From Streptomyces lavendulae subsp. lavendulae (GTDB lineage: Bacteria > Actinomycetota > Actinomycetes > Streptomycetales > Streptomycetaceae), in the NCBI RefSeq assembly GCF_002803845.1, contig NZ_CP024985.1, positions 2,232,001-2,296,000 on the forward strand: 64,000 bases of DNA, read 5' to 3'. The position numbers and the translations under genes were made by a program. Under the pieces are notes generated by a model. It did not search any database, had not been told where the DNA came from, and worked only from the letters and a program-made list of their open reading frames with translations. Within the stretch, counting starts at the first letter, position 1. Each line of letters starts with the position of its first letter. Below are positions 46,843 through 54,608 of the stretch, in pieces.

Positions 46843-49149
46843 ATGACCATGCAGTATTCAAGCAGTCAATCGGAATCTGACGTTCCGAAACCCGTCGTCC
46901 CCGCGTCGACCTACCGTCTCCAACTGGGCCCCGCGTTCCCGTTCGCCGCGGCCGGAGCAGCCGTACCGTACCTCGCCTCGCTCGGCGTGTCACACCTGCA
47001 CCTCTCCCCCGCACTGGAGGCGGTGCCCGGCTCGGCGCACGGCTACGACGTCACCGACCACACCCGGGTGCGGGCCGAGCTGGGCGGGGAGGAGGGCCTG
47101 CGGGCGCTGGCCGCGAAGGCCCGGGCGCACGGGCTGGGACTGGTCCTGGACATCGTGCCGAACCACATGGCGGTACCGGACCCGCTGCGCCTGAACCGGC
47201 CCCTGTGGGAGGTGCTGCGGGAAGGGCCGCGCTCCCCTTACGCGCGCTGGTTCGACGTCGACTGGGAGGCGGGGGACGGACGGCTGCTGCTGCCGGTGCT
47301 CGGGGAGCCGCCGCGGACCGACGGCTTCCGCGTCGATGCGGGCACGGAGCTGCTGCGCTACGCGGAGGGCGGCACCGAGCGCGAGTTCCCCCTGCGGGCC
47401 GGCACGGCCGGGCTGCCGCTGCCGGAGCTGCTGGCCGCGCAGTGGTACCGGATCGCCTGCTGGCGGGAGGCCCGCACCGCGCTGAACTACCGCCGCTTCT
47501 TCACCATTTCGGGCCTGATCGGGGTGCGGGTCGAGGACCCCGGAGTCTTCTCCGCCACCCACACCAAGGTGCTGGAGCTGGTGCGCGACGGGGTGCTCCA
47601 GGGGCTGCGCGTCGACCACGTGGACGGGCTGGCGGACCCCGAGGGGTACCTGCGGCGGCTGCGGGAGGCGGTGGGCGGGGACTGCTGGGTGGTGGTGGAG
47701 AAGATCCTGGCCCGCCAGGAACGGCTCCCTCCCGGCTGGCCGGTGGCGGGCACGACCGGCTACGACGCCCTGCACCGCGTCGACGGACTGTTCGCCGACC
47801 CGGCGGGCACGGCGGAACTCGCCCGGGCCTACGCCGGTGCCACCGGCCTGCCCTCCTGGGAGGAGACCGCCGCGGCGGCGGCCCGGGAGGTGCTGACCGG
47901 CGACCTGGCCGCCGAACTGGCTCTGCTGGAACGCCTGGCCGGGCCGGAACTGGCTCCGGCAGTGCGGGAGTTGCTGATCGGCTACCCGGTGTACCGGCCC
48001 TACCCGGGCGGGGCGGTGGCCGAGGGGGCGGCGGGGGTGAGCGGCCTGGACGGCGTACGCGAACTCGTGCTGCGGGACCCGGCCTTCGGGGCCCGCTTCG
48101 CCCAGACCTCCGCCGCCCTGCGCGCCAAGTCCCTGGAGGACCGCGCCTTCTACCGCTGGGCCCCCCTGCTGTCGGCCACCGAGGTCGGCGGCGAGCCGGG
48201 CGCCCCGGCGGTGTCGGTAGCGGAGTTCCACGCGTACTGCGCGGAGCTGGAACGGGACTGGCCCGCCACGGGGACGGTGCTGTCCACGCACGACACGAAG
48301 CGGAGCGCGGACGTCCGCGCCCGCATCGCAACCCTGTCCCAGGCCCCGGGGGCGATGGCGGTGACCGGGGGTGCGGGGGGCTCAGGCGGCTCGGGAGGCT
48401 CGGGAGGCTCGGGAGGCTCCGGCGACCCCCAGCTGGCGTGGGTGGCCCGGCAGAGCGCCCTCGGCCTCGGAGACGCCCCCGACCGGGAAGCCCGGCTGGC
48501 GGCGGCCCTGCTGAAGGCCGCCCGGGAGGCCGGGCTGCGGACGTCCTGGACCGACCCCGACGAGGAGTACGAAGCCGGCATCGCGGACCTGGTACCCGGG
48601 GAGGCGGCGGGGCTCCCCGGGCACCTGACGGAGGCGGCCCGCGCCAACGTCCTGGGCATGACCCTGCTGCACCTGACGATGCCGGGGGTGCCGGAGGTCT
48701 ACCAGGGCTCGGAGACCGAGTACCGGGCGCTGGTGGACCCGGACAACCGCCGCCCGGCGGCGTTCCCGCGCGGCGCCCTGGCCGCCCTCGACGCGGGCAC
48801 CGCCCCGCAGGGCCTCGCGGCGGAGAAGCTGGCGCTGACAGCGGCCCTGCTCCGGCTGCGCCGCGACCGGCCCGCACTGTTCACCGGCTACACCCCCCTG
48901 ACGGCCTCCGGCCCGGCGGCCGACCACTGCGTGGCCTTCGCCCGCTCCGCCGACCTCGTCGCGGTGGCCACCCGGCTCTCCCACCGCCTGGCGGAATCGG
49001 GCGGCTGGAACGGCACCACCCTGAACCTGCCCCCGGGACGGTGGCGAGCCGCCCACGGGACCCCGGGCGGGGGCGCCCACGAGGGACGGGTGGAACTGGC
49101 GAACCTCCTGACCGACCTGCCGGCCACGGCCCTGATCCGGGTGGGGTAG
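46843..49149 (+). CDS. treY: Malto-oligosyltrehalose synthase
   Basis: 768 aa from ATG 46843; ATG 46849 is two codons on. GH13 subfamily 26: ASTYRLQLGPAFPF start, HLSPALEAVPGSAHGYDV, nucleophile Asp258 (GLRVDHVDG), acid/base Glu286 (VVVEKIL) and Asp484 (STHDTKRS). It isomerises the terminal alpha-1,4 link of maltodextrin to alpha-1,1. A 15-residue Gly-Gly-Ser repeat interrupts the chain at residues 512-526. Partner treZ lies 6 kb downstream, unlike the usual adjacent pair. Confidence 0.95.
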   Translation: MTMQYSSSQSESDVPKPVVPASTYRLQLGPAFPFAAAGAAVPYLASLGVSHLHLSPALEAVPGSAHGYDVTDHTRVRAELGGEEGLRALAAKARAHGLGLVLDIVPNHMAVPDPLRLNRPLWEVLREGPRSPYARWFDVDWEAGDGRLLLPVLGEPPRTDGFRVDAGTELLRYAEGGTEREFPLRAGTAGLPLPELLAAQWYRIACWREARTALNYRRFFTISGLIGVRVEDPGVFSATHTKVLELVRDGVLQGLRVDHVDGLADPEGYLRRLREAVGGDCWVVVEKILARQERLPPGWPVAGTTGYDALHRVDGLFADPAGTAELARAYAGATGLPSWEETAAAAAREVLTGDLAAELALLERLAGPELAPAVRELLIGYPVYRPYPGGAVAEGAAGVSGLDGVRELVLRDPAFGARFAQTSAALRAKSLEDRAFYRWAPLLSATEVGGEPGAPAVSVAEFHAYCAELERDWPATGTVLSTHDTKRSADVRARIATLSQAPGAMAVTGGAGGSGGSGGSGGSGGSGDPQLAWVARQSALGLGDAPDREARLAAALLKAAREAGLRTSWTDPDEEYEAGIADLVPGEAAGLPGHLTEAARANVLGMTLLHLTMPGVPEVYQGSETEYRALVDPDNRRPAAFPRGALAALDAGTAPQGLAAEKLALTAALLRLRRDRPALFTGYTPLTASGPAADHCVAFARSADLVAVATRLSHRLAESGGWNGTTLNLPPGRWRAAHGTPGGGAHEGRVELANLLTDLPATALIRVG
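48376..48420 (+). repeat. In-frame 9-bp tandem repeat encoding (Gly-Gly-Ser)5 in treY
   Basis: Five 9-bp units, two exact copies of GGAGGCTCG plus near copies, encode GGS five times at residues 512-526, between MAVTGGA and GDPQLAW. It is a flexible linker in a surface loop after the third catalytic Asp. Slippage is the likely origin. Confidence 0.95.
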
Positions 49150-49244
49150 GGGCGGGGTCAGGGGCAGGATCCAGCTCGGTCCGCATCGGAGAAGGTTTGG
49201 GGGTTTCCCGTCAGTCTCATCGTCTCTCCGCGTCGGGCCGGCCC

Positions 49245-49300
49245 GTCAAGGGCGCTCCTTCGTCGCGTCGCTTCGCGATGGCCTTCGGCCACCCTTGACA
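49245..49300 (+). repeat. 56-bp conserved block, left copy
   Basis: Begins GTCAAGGGCGCTCC and ends CCACCCTTGACA. It is the exact reverse complement of 49990-50045. Its ends are themselves inverted (TGTCAAGGG against CCCTTGAC). From memory, near-identical blocks recur in Streptomyces intergenic DNA. On the minus strand it contains two stems with GAA triloops (TGGCC-GAA-GGCCA and TCGC-GAA-GCGA). Confidence 0.9.
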
Positions 49301-49668
49301 GCCCGACCCGCCCCGGAAATCCGAAGACTGCCGGAAACCCCCCAAAAGAACGGTCCACGGGGATGAGGGGGAGGAGCGGGCATCGCAGCGACGCGAGACC
49401 CGCCTGCGCCCAGTCCCCCTTTCCGGCGCCGAAAAGCCATCGGCCCGAGGCCAGGGGCGGCCCAGACCACCCGACACGACGACCAGAGCGGCCAACGGGC
49501 CCCAGGGCGCCTCAGATCGCTACGCGCTGCGCACGGCATAGCGTCCGGCCGCCGTCTGGGGCCGGACACAGGCCGCCCATGGCCATGAGTCTCTGTCCCT
49601 CACGCGAGCGCGGGTCGTTTGTCCCTTTTGGCGGGCTGGATGGGCCTCGAAGCGGCTGTGGTCGCGCC

Positions 49669-49711
49669 TCTCGGACTCTGCGGACGACTTTGTCGTCCGC
49701 AGAGTCCGAGA
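49669..49711. repeat. Central 20-bp perfect hairpin of the giant inverted repeat
   Basis: Arms 49669-49688 and 49692-49711 are perfectly complementary around a TTT loop. It is the symmetry centre of the surrounding large inverted repeat and could work as a terminator in either direction or extrude as a cruciform. Confidence 0.95.
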
Positions 49712-49989
49712 CGTCCAGCCACAGGCGGGCAGCGGCCGCTAAGCCGAGTGAAGCGCGTAGCGATCCGATGCGCTGGGGCCGGGGAGGAGCGGTTGGACGA
49801 TCTGGTCTCCGTGTCATGTGGTCTGGCTGCCCCCCGGCCCGGAATCTGAGGGAAATGGGCCCGCATCTCGGGTCCACCCAGACGGGGACGGCATGGGCAT
49901 CTGCGAGGTACCCGCATGCCCATGGGTTCCTCCCGGCCGTTTCCCTGGGGGCTTCCCGACAGTCTTTGGCATTCCGGGACGGGTCGGTC

Positions 49990-50045
49990 TGTCAAGGGTG
50001 GCCGAAGGCCATCGCGAAGCGACGCGACGAAGGAGCGCCCTTGAC
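49990..50045 (-). repeat. 56-bp conserved block, right copy (inverted)
   Basis: Exact reverse complement of 49245-49300, at the matching place in the right arm. It contains GCGAAGC at 50015-50021, a sequence known to form an exceptionally stable DNA mini-hairpin. Confidence 0.9.
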
Positions 50046-50230
50046 AGGCCGGCACGGCACGGAAGGACAGTGGACTGGCGGGACGCCCCCAGCCCTTCCC
50101 TGATCCCGGCCAAGGGTGCACCGCCCACCCTCGGCCCCGCCCCGCCCCGCACCTCCGGCGCGGCGATGCGGCTCAGGGCGCCCTCGGGGCTATCTCTTGA
50201 CGGAGACAACCGACTCGCCGGGAGTACGCC

Positions 50231-50875
50231 ATGGGCCTCATCCACATCGAGCTGTTCGCGACCCTCGACCTCGTCGGGCAGGCGCCCGGCGGGCCCGACG
50301 AGGACCCGGTGGGGTTCCCGTTCGGCGGCTGGCAGGCGCCGCTGCTGGACGAGGTCGCCGGGGCGCAGGTCGGTGCCGCGTACGAGGGCACGGACGCCCT
50401 CCTGCTCGGCCGGCGCACGTACGACATCTTCGCCGCCTACTGGCCGCACCAGCAGGGCGGCGAGGACGGCGACATCGCGGCCCTCTTCAACAGCGTCCCC
50501 AAGTACGTGGCCTCGCGCGGCAGGCCCGACCTCTCCTGGGCCGGGTCCACCCAGCTGGGCCCGGACCTGGCCGGGGCGGTGCGCGAGATCCGTGACCGGC
50601 ACGAGCACGTGAAGGTCGTCGGGAGCCTGGACCTCGTGCAGACCCTGCTGCGCGAGAAGCTCTTCGACCGGCTCGACCTCTGGCTGCACCCGATCGTGCT
50701 CGGTGTCGGGAAGAAGGTGTTCGACGGCGGGGCGGTGCCCACCAACGTCAGGCTCCTCGAACCCCCGGCAGCCAGCCCCAAGGGCACCGTGTACCTGCGC
50801 TACGGGCTCGCCGACGGCACGCCCGCGACGGGGGACATGAGCGCACCCGACCGCGGCGTCGCGGGCACCGGCTGA
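50231..50875 (+). CDS. Dihydrofolate-reductase-family protein (RibD C-terminal domain)
   Basis: 214 aa from ATG 50231 (GGAG upstream). Domain pattern: IHIELFATLDLVGQAPGG at the start, LLLGRRTYDIFAAYWP, VKVVGSLDLVQTLLREKLFDRLDLW and PIVLGVGKKVF. These are the marks of the RibD/DHFR-like reductases common in actinobacteria. A true DHFR role is unlikely, and the substrate is unknown. It is the first gene after the giant inverted repeat. Confidence 0.88.
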   Translation: MGLIHIELFATLDLVGQAPGGPDEDPVGFPFGGWQAPLLDEVAGAQVGAAYEGTDALLLGRRTYDIFAAYWPHQQGGEDGDIAALFNSVPKYVASRGRPDLSWAGSTQLGPDLAGAVREIRDRHEHVKVVGSLDLVQTLLREKLFDRLDLWLHPIVLGVGKKVFDGGAVPTNVRLLEPPAASPKGTVYLRYGLADGTPATGDMSAPDRGVAGTG

Positions 50876-51034
50876 AGCCGCCCCGGCCGGGCACCGGTCC
50901 GGTCACGGTGGTCAAGGAGGACTGGCAGACGGGCGGAGGTCGATCCGGCCGCCGGCCCCCTCCGCAAGGCTTTGGCCAGGGCTTTTGGTGGAGATTCGGA
51001 CCGGCGGGAGCAGTAGGGGGCGTGCGGGGCGGGC

Positions 51035-52273
51035 ATGGCATCCCTTGTGACCCTCCTCCGTGACATGCGCTACCCCACCCCGCAGGAACTCGCCCTGGCC
51101 GCCCGGGCGCTGGTGGACGAACACCCCGGCCGGGCCGGGCTCCGGCAGGCCGGTGCGTCCCGGGCCGGACGGCCGCTGTGGCTGCTCTCCGTCAGCGGGC
51201 GGGGCGGCGGCACGCGCCCGGTGCTCGTCGTCGCCGGGGCCCATGCCAACGAACCCGTCGGCGGGGCCACCGCCCTGGAGCTCGCGCGGCGGGTGATCCG
51301 GGACGGCGGCGGCGGGGCCGACTGGCACTTCCTGCTCTGCGCCGATCCGGACGGCGCCGACCTGCACCGCACCCCGCGCCCCCGCTCGCTGCTGGACTAC
51401 CACCGCAACTTCTTCCGGCCTCCCGGTCCCGAACAGCCCGAGTGGGCGCCGTCCTTACTCACCCCGGACCGGCTCCCGCCCGAGACCCGCGCACTGACGG
51501 CCCTCCTCGACGAACTGCGCCCCGCCCTCCAGGTCTCCCTGCACGGCACGGACCTCGGCGGATCCTGGGTACAGCTCACCCGCGACGTCCCCGGCCTCGC
51601 CGAGCCCTTCGCGAAGTCGGCCGCCGAGCTGCGGATCCCGGTGGAGACGGGGGCCTCCGACGCGGCCGGCTGGATCTCCCCCGGTCCCGGGATCTTCGTG
51701 ATGCCGGAGACGGGGACCGGGCCCGCGGGGGCGTTCCATCCGGAGGACACCCGGCTGAGCACCTGGTGCCACGCGGGCACGACGGCGATCGTCGAAGTCC
51801 CCATGTGGGCCTCGGACCTGGTGGACGACCCCGCCCCGCACCCGGACCCGAGGGGCGCCCTGCGGATGCTGGCGGGCCGGCTCGCCGAGGACTCCGGGCG
51901 GGTGGCCGGCCTGCGCTCCGGCGCCCGGGGCGCCGACCCCGGGTCCGCCGCGCTGCTGCGCGCCGTGGACTGGACGCTCGGGCTGATCCCCCGCATCACG
52001 GCCGAGTGGACGGGGGCCGGGGCTCCTGCCGAGGCCACGGCGGCGGCGGTCGGCAGCATCGACGCCTTCGGACGCCGGCTGTCGCTGCGCGCCGCCGCGA
52101 TGCTGCTGCGGGTGCTGCGGACCCAGGGTCATCCGGCGGCGCCTGGCCTGGACCGGCTGGTGACGGGGTGGTGCGAGGAGTTCGCGGCCCGCTTCCAGGC
52201 CCGCTGGGTCCCGGTGGCCACGCAGGTGGAGCACCAGGCCCGGACGGTCCTCGCCACGTACGAGCGGCTCTAG
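51035..52273 (+). CDS. M14-family zinc carboxypeptidase-like protein
   Basis: 412 aa from ATG 51035; ATG 51065 (MRYPTPQEL) may be the real start since neither has a clear ribosome binding site. Zinc ligands fit His70 and Glu73 (GAHANEPVGG) and His170 (VSLHGTD); the catalytic Glu is likely Glu254 (AIVEVPMW). There is no signal peptide, so it is cytoplasmic, resembling peptidoglycan-peptide or succinylglutamate-type deacylases as much as digestive enzymes. Confidence 0.8.
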   Translation: MASLVTLLRDMRYPTPQELALAARALVDEHPGRAGLRQAGASRAGRPLWLLSVSGRGGGTRPVLVVAGAHANEPVGGATALELARRVIRDGGGGADWHFLLCADPDGADLHRTPRPRSLLDYHRNFFRPPGPEQPEWAPSLLTPDRLPPETRALTALLDELRPALQVSLHGTDLGGSWVQLTRDVPGLAEPFAKSAAELRIPVETGASDAAGWISPGPGIFVMPETGTGPAGAFHPEDTRLSTWCHAGTTAIVEVPMWASDLVDDPAPHPDPRGALRMLAGRLAEDSGRVAGLRSGARGADPGSAALLRAVDWTLGLIPRITAEWTGAGAPAEATAAAVGSIDAFGRRLSLRAAAMLLRVLRTQGHPAAPGLDRLVTGWCEEFAARFQARWVPVATQVEHQARTVLATYERL

Positions 52274-52289
52274 GCCGGGCCGGGGGCGC

Positions 52290-52322
52290 GACCGGCCCCG
52301 CCCGTCACGAGCGGGGCCGGTC
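52290..52322. terminator. Bidirectional terminator-like hairpin
   Basis: A perfect 12-bp stem (52290-52301 with 52311-52322) with a 9-nt loop lies between the convergent M14 gene and the small membrane protein gene, close after both stops. Confidence 0.75.
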
Positions 52323-52327
52323 GGCGG

Positions 52328-52456
52328 TCAGGCGCCCCACCCCCGGGCGACGACGACCGCCACACAGGCGATCCACGCGACCGCCCCAAGGGTCACGGCC
52401 ACCGCCGCCCACCTGCCCCCGCGCACCCGGTCCCGGTACCCGCCGTCGTCGCTCAC
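52328..52456 (-). CDS. 42-aa single-span membrane protein
   Basis: GTG 52456 to 52328. A charged start (SDDGGYRDRVRGGRW) is followed by one hydrophobic helix (AAVAVTLGAVAWIACVAVVV). The start overlaps the DUF7848 stop by 4 nt (GTGA), so it belongs to the same mini-operon. It is the third of three genes transcribed away from the XRE/DUF397 pair. Function unknown. Confidence 0.65.
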   Translation of the reverse strand: MSDDGGYRDRVRGGRWAAVAVTLGAVAWIACVAVVVARGWGA

Positions 52457-52677
52457 CGGACCCGCTCCACGACGGCGACCTCCGAGAACTCCCTCACGAA
52501 CGTGATGTGCCCGGTGCGGCCCGTGTGCGCGATGCACATGTCCGTGCACGCGTCCGCGGAGCCGGTCGGCGCCGAGCCCCACCGGCAGTCGGGGTGCAGG
52601 CACCGCGCGGTGGCCGTCGTCTCCGCCGAGGGGTGGCGCCGCATGACGTAGCTCATGTACCGGAACACCGCCCTCAC
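52453..52677 (-). CDS. DUF7848-type small protein with Cys pairs
   Basis: 74 aa from GTG 52677. The pattern RYMSYVMRRHPSAETTATARC, CLHPDCRW, DMCIAHTGRTGHITF matches a small Streptomyces family I recall as DUF7848. Cys and His placement suggests a zinc site. Starts overlap by GTGA at both ends. Such proteins commonly lie near XRE/DUF397 genes; no function is known. Confidence 0.7.
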   Translation of the reverse strand: MRAVFRYMSYVMRRHPSAETTATARCLHPDCRWGSAPTGSADACTDMCIAHTGRTGHITFVREFSEVAVVERVR

Positions 52678-52889
52678 CGCGTCGCCCCGGACGTGTGCGG
52701 GTGGTTCGCCAGCTCGGCGTTCTGCACCGAGACGGCGGACAGGTTCCCGACCGCCCAGGCGAGCCTCCTGGTCTCCGCCAGCGCTTCACAGACCCCGCAC
52801 CCGGGGGTCGGAACCGGCTCCAGCGGGTCCTGCGGGTGTGGACGTGTGTTCGCGCCGTACACCGCCGCTCCTCTCCGTAGTCGTTCCAC
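52674..52889 (-). CDS. 71-aa hypothetical protein with Cys pair and His-Pro-His
   Basis: GTG 52889 is the proposed start (TTG 52895 is an alternative); no clear ribosome binding site. The chain has a charged start, PTPGCGVCEALAETRR in the middle and ANHPHTSG at the end, a pattern I have seen in small Streptomyces hypotheticals. It is the first gene of the three-gene minus-strand unit, 77 bp from the divergent XRE gene. Confidence 0.55.
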   Translation of the reverse strand: MERLRRGAAVYGANTRPHPQDPLEPVPTPGCGVCEALAETRRLAWAVGNLSAVSVQNAELANHPHTSGATR

Positions 52890-52966
52890 TACCAAGGAGC
52901 ATCAGGGTGGCCTAGGGTCGAGGAACCCTTCAAGTAATCACCAGAGAAGGAAGAGTTGAGCTAGCC

Positions 52967-53806
52967 ATGGTCAACCGCAAGGAGCTCCGCCCCGAGAGCA
53001 GCCCTGCAGCCGCCTACGGAGCACAAGTACGCAGGTCGAGGGAAGCCCGCGGGTGGAACCAGGAGGACCTGGCCACACGGATGGGTTGCTCAAGTCAGCA
53101 CATCTCGGCGGTCGAAACTGCCCGCAAACCGCCAACCCTTCCGTTCTCACGCAAGGCTGACGTCGTCTTCGGGACCGCCGGGAGCACTGATTCCTTCGAG
53201 CGCGAGTGGCGCAACATCCGGCACGGAAGCCTGCTGGAGGGCTTTCCGGAGTACGTGGTCCACGAGGGGCGGGCGGTCGAGCTGCGGCTGTTCGAAATCG
53301 GCATCGTCCCGAGTCTGTTGCAGACATCGGAGTACGCGCGGGTCCTGGCGGACAGCGCCGTGCAACGAGGAGCCATCACGCCCGAGCAGGCCGCCGAGCG
53401 GGTCTCCTTCCTGGCACAGCGACAGGCGGCACTGGAACGGGCCCGTCCACCCATGGTGTTCGTCGTGATGGACGAGAGCTGCATCCGTCGGCCCGTCGGC
53501 GGGTCCGAGGTCATGGACGCGCAGCTGGAGCGGCTCGTTGCGTTCGCCGCGCACCCCGCCACCATGCTCCAGGTGGCGCCGTACGACATTGGCGAGCGTC
53601 GCACGTTCGACCTCCCGGTCAACCTGCTGACGCTCCCCGACCGGTCCGTCGTCGCGTACGCCGAGTCTCAGGCGCAGGGACACCTGGACCGGGAAACGGC
53701 ATCGGTGTTGCCCATGCTGACGGCCTACCATCAACTACAGGCTGAGGCGCTGTCGCAGGCGGCATCTGTGGCCATGATTCGCGAGTTACGAAAGGGCACC
53801 CCGTGA
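52967..53806 (+). CDS. XRE-family regulator with DUF5753 domain
   Basis: 279 aa. N-terminal helix-turn-helix (REARGWNQEDLATRMGCSSQ) and C-terminal DUF5753 (SLLQTSEYARVLAD and QRQAALERARPPMVFVVMDE). Streptomyces carries many of these, usually followed by a DUF397 gene, as in the bldB/whiJ-like regulators. The pair may act as a regulator with a small partner, toxin-antitoxin-like in layout. The start overlaps nothing upstream and is divergent from three mini-genes. Confidence 0.9.
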   Translation: MVNRKELRPESSPAAAYGAQVRRSREARGWNQEDLATRMGCSSQHISAVETARKPPTLPFSRKADVVFGTAGSTDSFEREWRNIRHGSLLEGFPEYVVHEGRAVELRLFEIGIVPSLLQTSEYARVLADSAVQRGAITPEQAAERVSFLAQRQAALERARPPMVFVVMDESCIRRPVGGSEVMDAQLERLVAFAAHPATMLQVAPYDIGERRTFDLPVNLLTLPDRSVVAYAESQAQGHLDRETASVLPMLTAYHQLQAEALSQAASVAMIRELRKGTP

Positions 53807-54018
53807 CCACCTCGTCCGATTCCACCCGCTGGTTCAAGTCCTCGTACAGCAACAACGGCGGCAACTGCGTCGAGGTTCGCGGCGACCTCGCCATCACGCT
53901 CGGTGTCGTCCCCGTCCGCGACTCCAAGACCCCCGGCGGCCCCGTGCTGAACGTGACCTCCGGAGCGTTCGCCACGTTCGTGGCCGGCGTCAAGGCCGGA
54001 GCCCACGGGACGGTCTGA
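53803..54018 (+). CDS. DUF397 small protein
   Basis: 71 aa from GTG 53803, overlapping the XRE stop by 4 nt (GTGA). Signature RWFKSSYSNNGGNCVEV, then VPVRDSKTPGGPVL and FATFVAGVKAG. DUF397 partners of XRE/DUF5753 regulators modulate development and antibiotic production in Streptomyces (the whiJ system). A hairpin terminator follows. Confidence 0.92.
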   Translation: MTTSSDSTRWFKSSYSNNGGNCVEVRGDLAITLGVVPVRDSKTPGGPVLNVTSGAFATFVAGVKAGAHGTV

Positions 54019-54024
54019 CCGTCC

Positions 54025-54062
54025 CCGGCCCCGCCGCTCCCCGACGGGAGTGCCGGGGCCGG
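54025..54062. terminator. Bidirectional terminator-like hairpin
   Basis: Arms 54025-54041 and 54046-54062 pair at 15 of 17 positions around a 4-nt loop, between the convergent DUF397 and acetyltransferase genes. Confidence 0.65.
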
Positions 54063-54078
54063 TCCGTGCCCGGGGGCG

Positions 54079-54540
54079 TCAGCCCGCCGGCCAGGCGTAG
54101 CGGCGCTTGGGGTGGGAGGCCGCGCCGAGGCGGTCGTAGAACCTGATCGCCCCTTCGTTCCAGTCGGGGGTCTGCCATTCGACGTGGCCGAGGCCCCGTT
54201 CGCGGGCGAGGTCCGCCACCGCTGCCATCAGGGCGGCGCCGAGGCCGTGGCCCCGGGCGTCCTCGGCGAGGTAGAGGCAGTCCATGTGGAGGTAGGAGCG
54301 GGCGTCCCAGAAGGCGAACTCCTCCGAGCAGGCGGCGTATCCGGCGACCTGCCCGTCCGGGGTCTCGGCCAGCAGCACCCACAGCCGGGGGTCCTGCGCG
54401 AAGAGCCGGGGGCCGAGGCGGTCGGCGAGGCCGGGCGGGCGCGGCGCGGACCGCTCATACGCGACGTGCTCGTGGATGAGTTCGACGAGGCGCGGCAGGT
54501 CAGCGGGGCGGGCGGGACGCACGGTGGGCGTGGGATTCAT
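54079..54540 (-). CDS. GNAT-family N-acetyltransferase
   Basis: 153 aa from ATG 54540 with GAGG upstream. Acetyl-CoA motif LYLAEDARGHGLGAALMAAV at about residues 87-106 and terminal QTPDWNEGAIRFYDRLGA. The pattern is close to diamine/amino-acid-type acetyltransferases, but the acceptor is not predictable. Confidence 0.88.
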   Translation of the reverse strand: MNPTPTVRPARPADLPRLVELIHEHVAYERSAPRPPGLADRLGPRLFAQDPRLWVLLAETPDGQVAGYAACSEEFAFWDARSYLHMDCLYLAEDARGHGLGAALMAAVADLARERGLGHVEWQTPDWNEGAIRFYDRLGAASHPKRRYAWPAG

Positions 54541-54608
54541 GGGCGCCATCCTCAGGCCTGCCCCGTGGCCGGGGCCACCCCGGGTCCCGGGGCCCACCGG
54601 CCGGCCGC

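Larger units (their letters stand above)
49180..50107. repeat. Giant imperfect inverted repeat filling the treY-DHFR-like gap
   Basis: Reading the left arm (about 49180-49688) against the reverse complement of the right arm (about 49692-50107) gives collinear similarity almost throughout: an end segment around 49199-49244, a 56-bp block with no mismatches, a block with AGACCAC..GACACG..GACCAGA, a 14-bp identity GATCGCTACGCGCT (49515-49528 with 49752-49765), and a perfect 20-bp stem at the centre. Intervening parts differ by substitutions and indels, including about 100 bp extra in the left arm. No credible protein frame is present. It looks like two head-to-head copies of a dispersed element that have diverged. 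The whole 1081-bp gap 49150-50230 has no gene. Confidence 0.85.

Noticed and set aside
49246..50121. Several open frames of 70-250 codons within the giant inverted repeat
   Set aside because: They are low-complexity, overlap on both strands and mirror each other because of the palindrome, which fits noncoding repeat better than protein.
52679..52915. Small + strand frames upstream of the XRE gene
   Set aside because: They lie antisense to the minus-strand mini-genes, which are joined by GTGA overlaps and have recognisable patterns.
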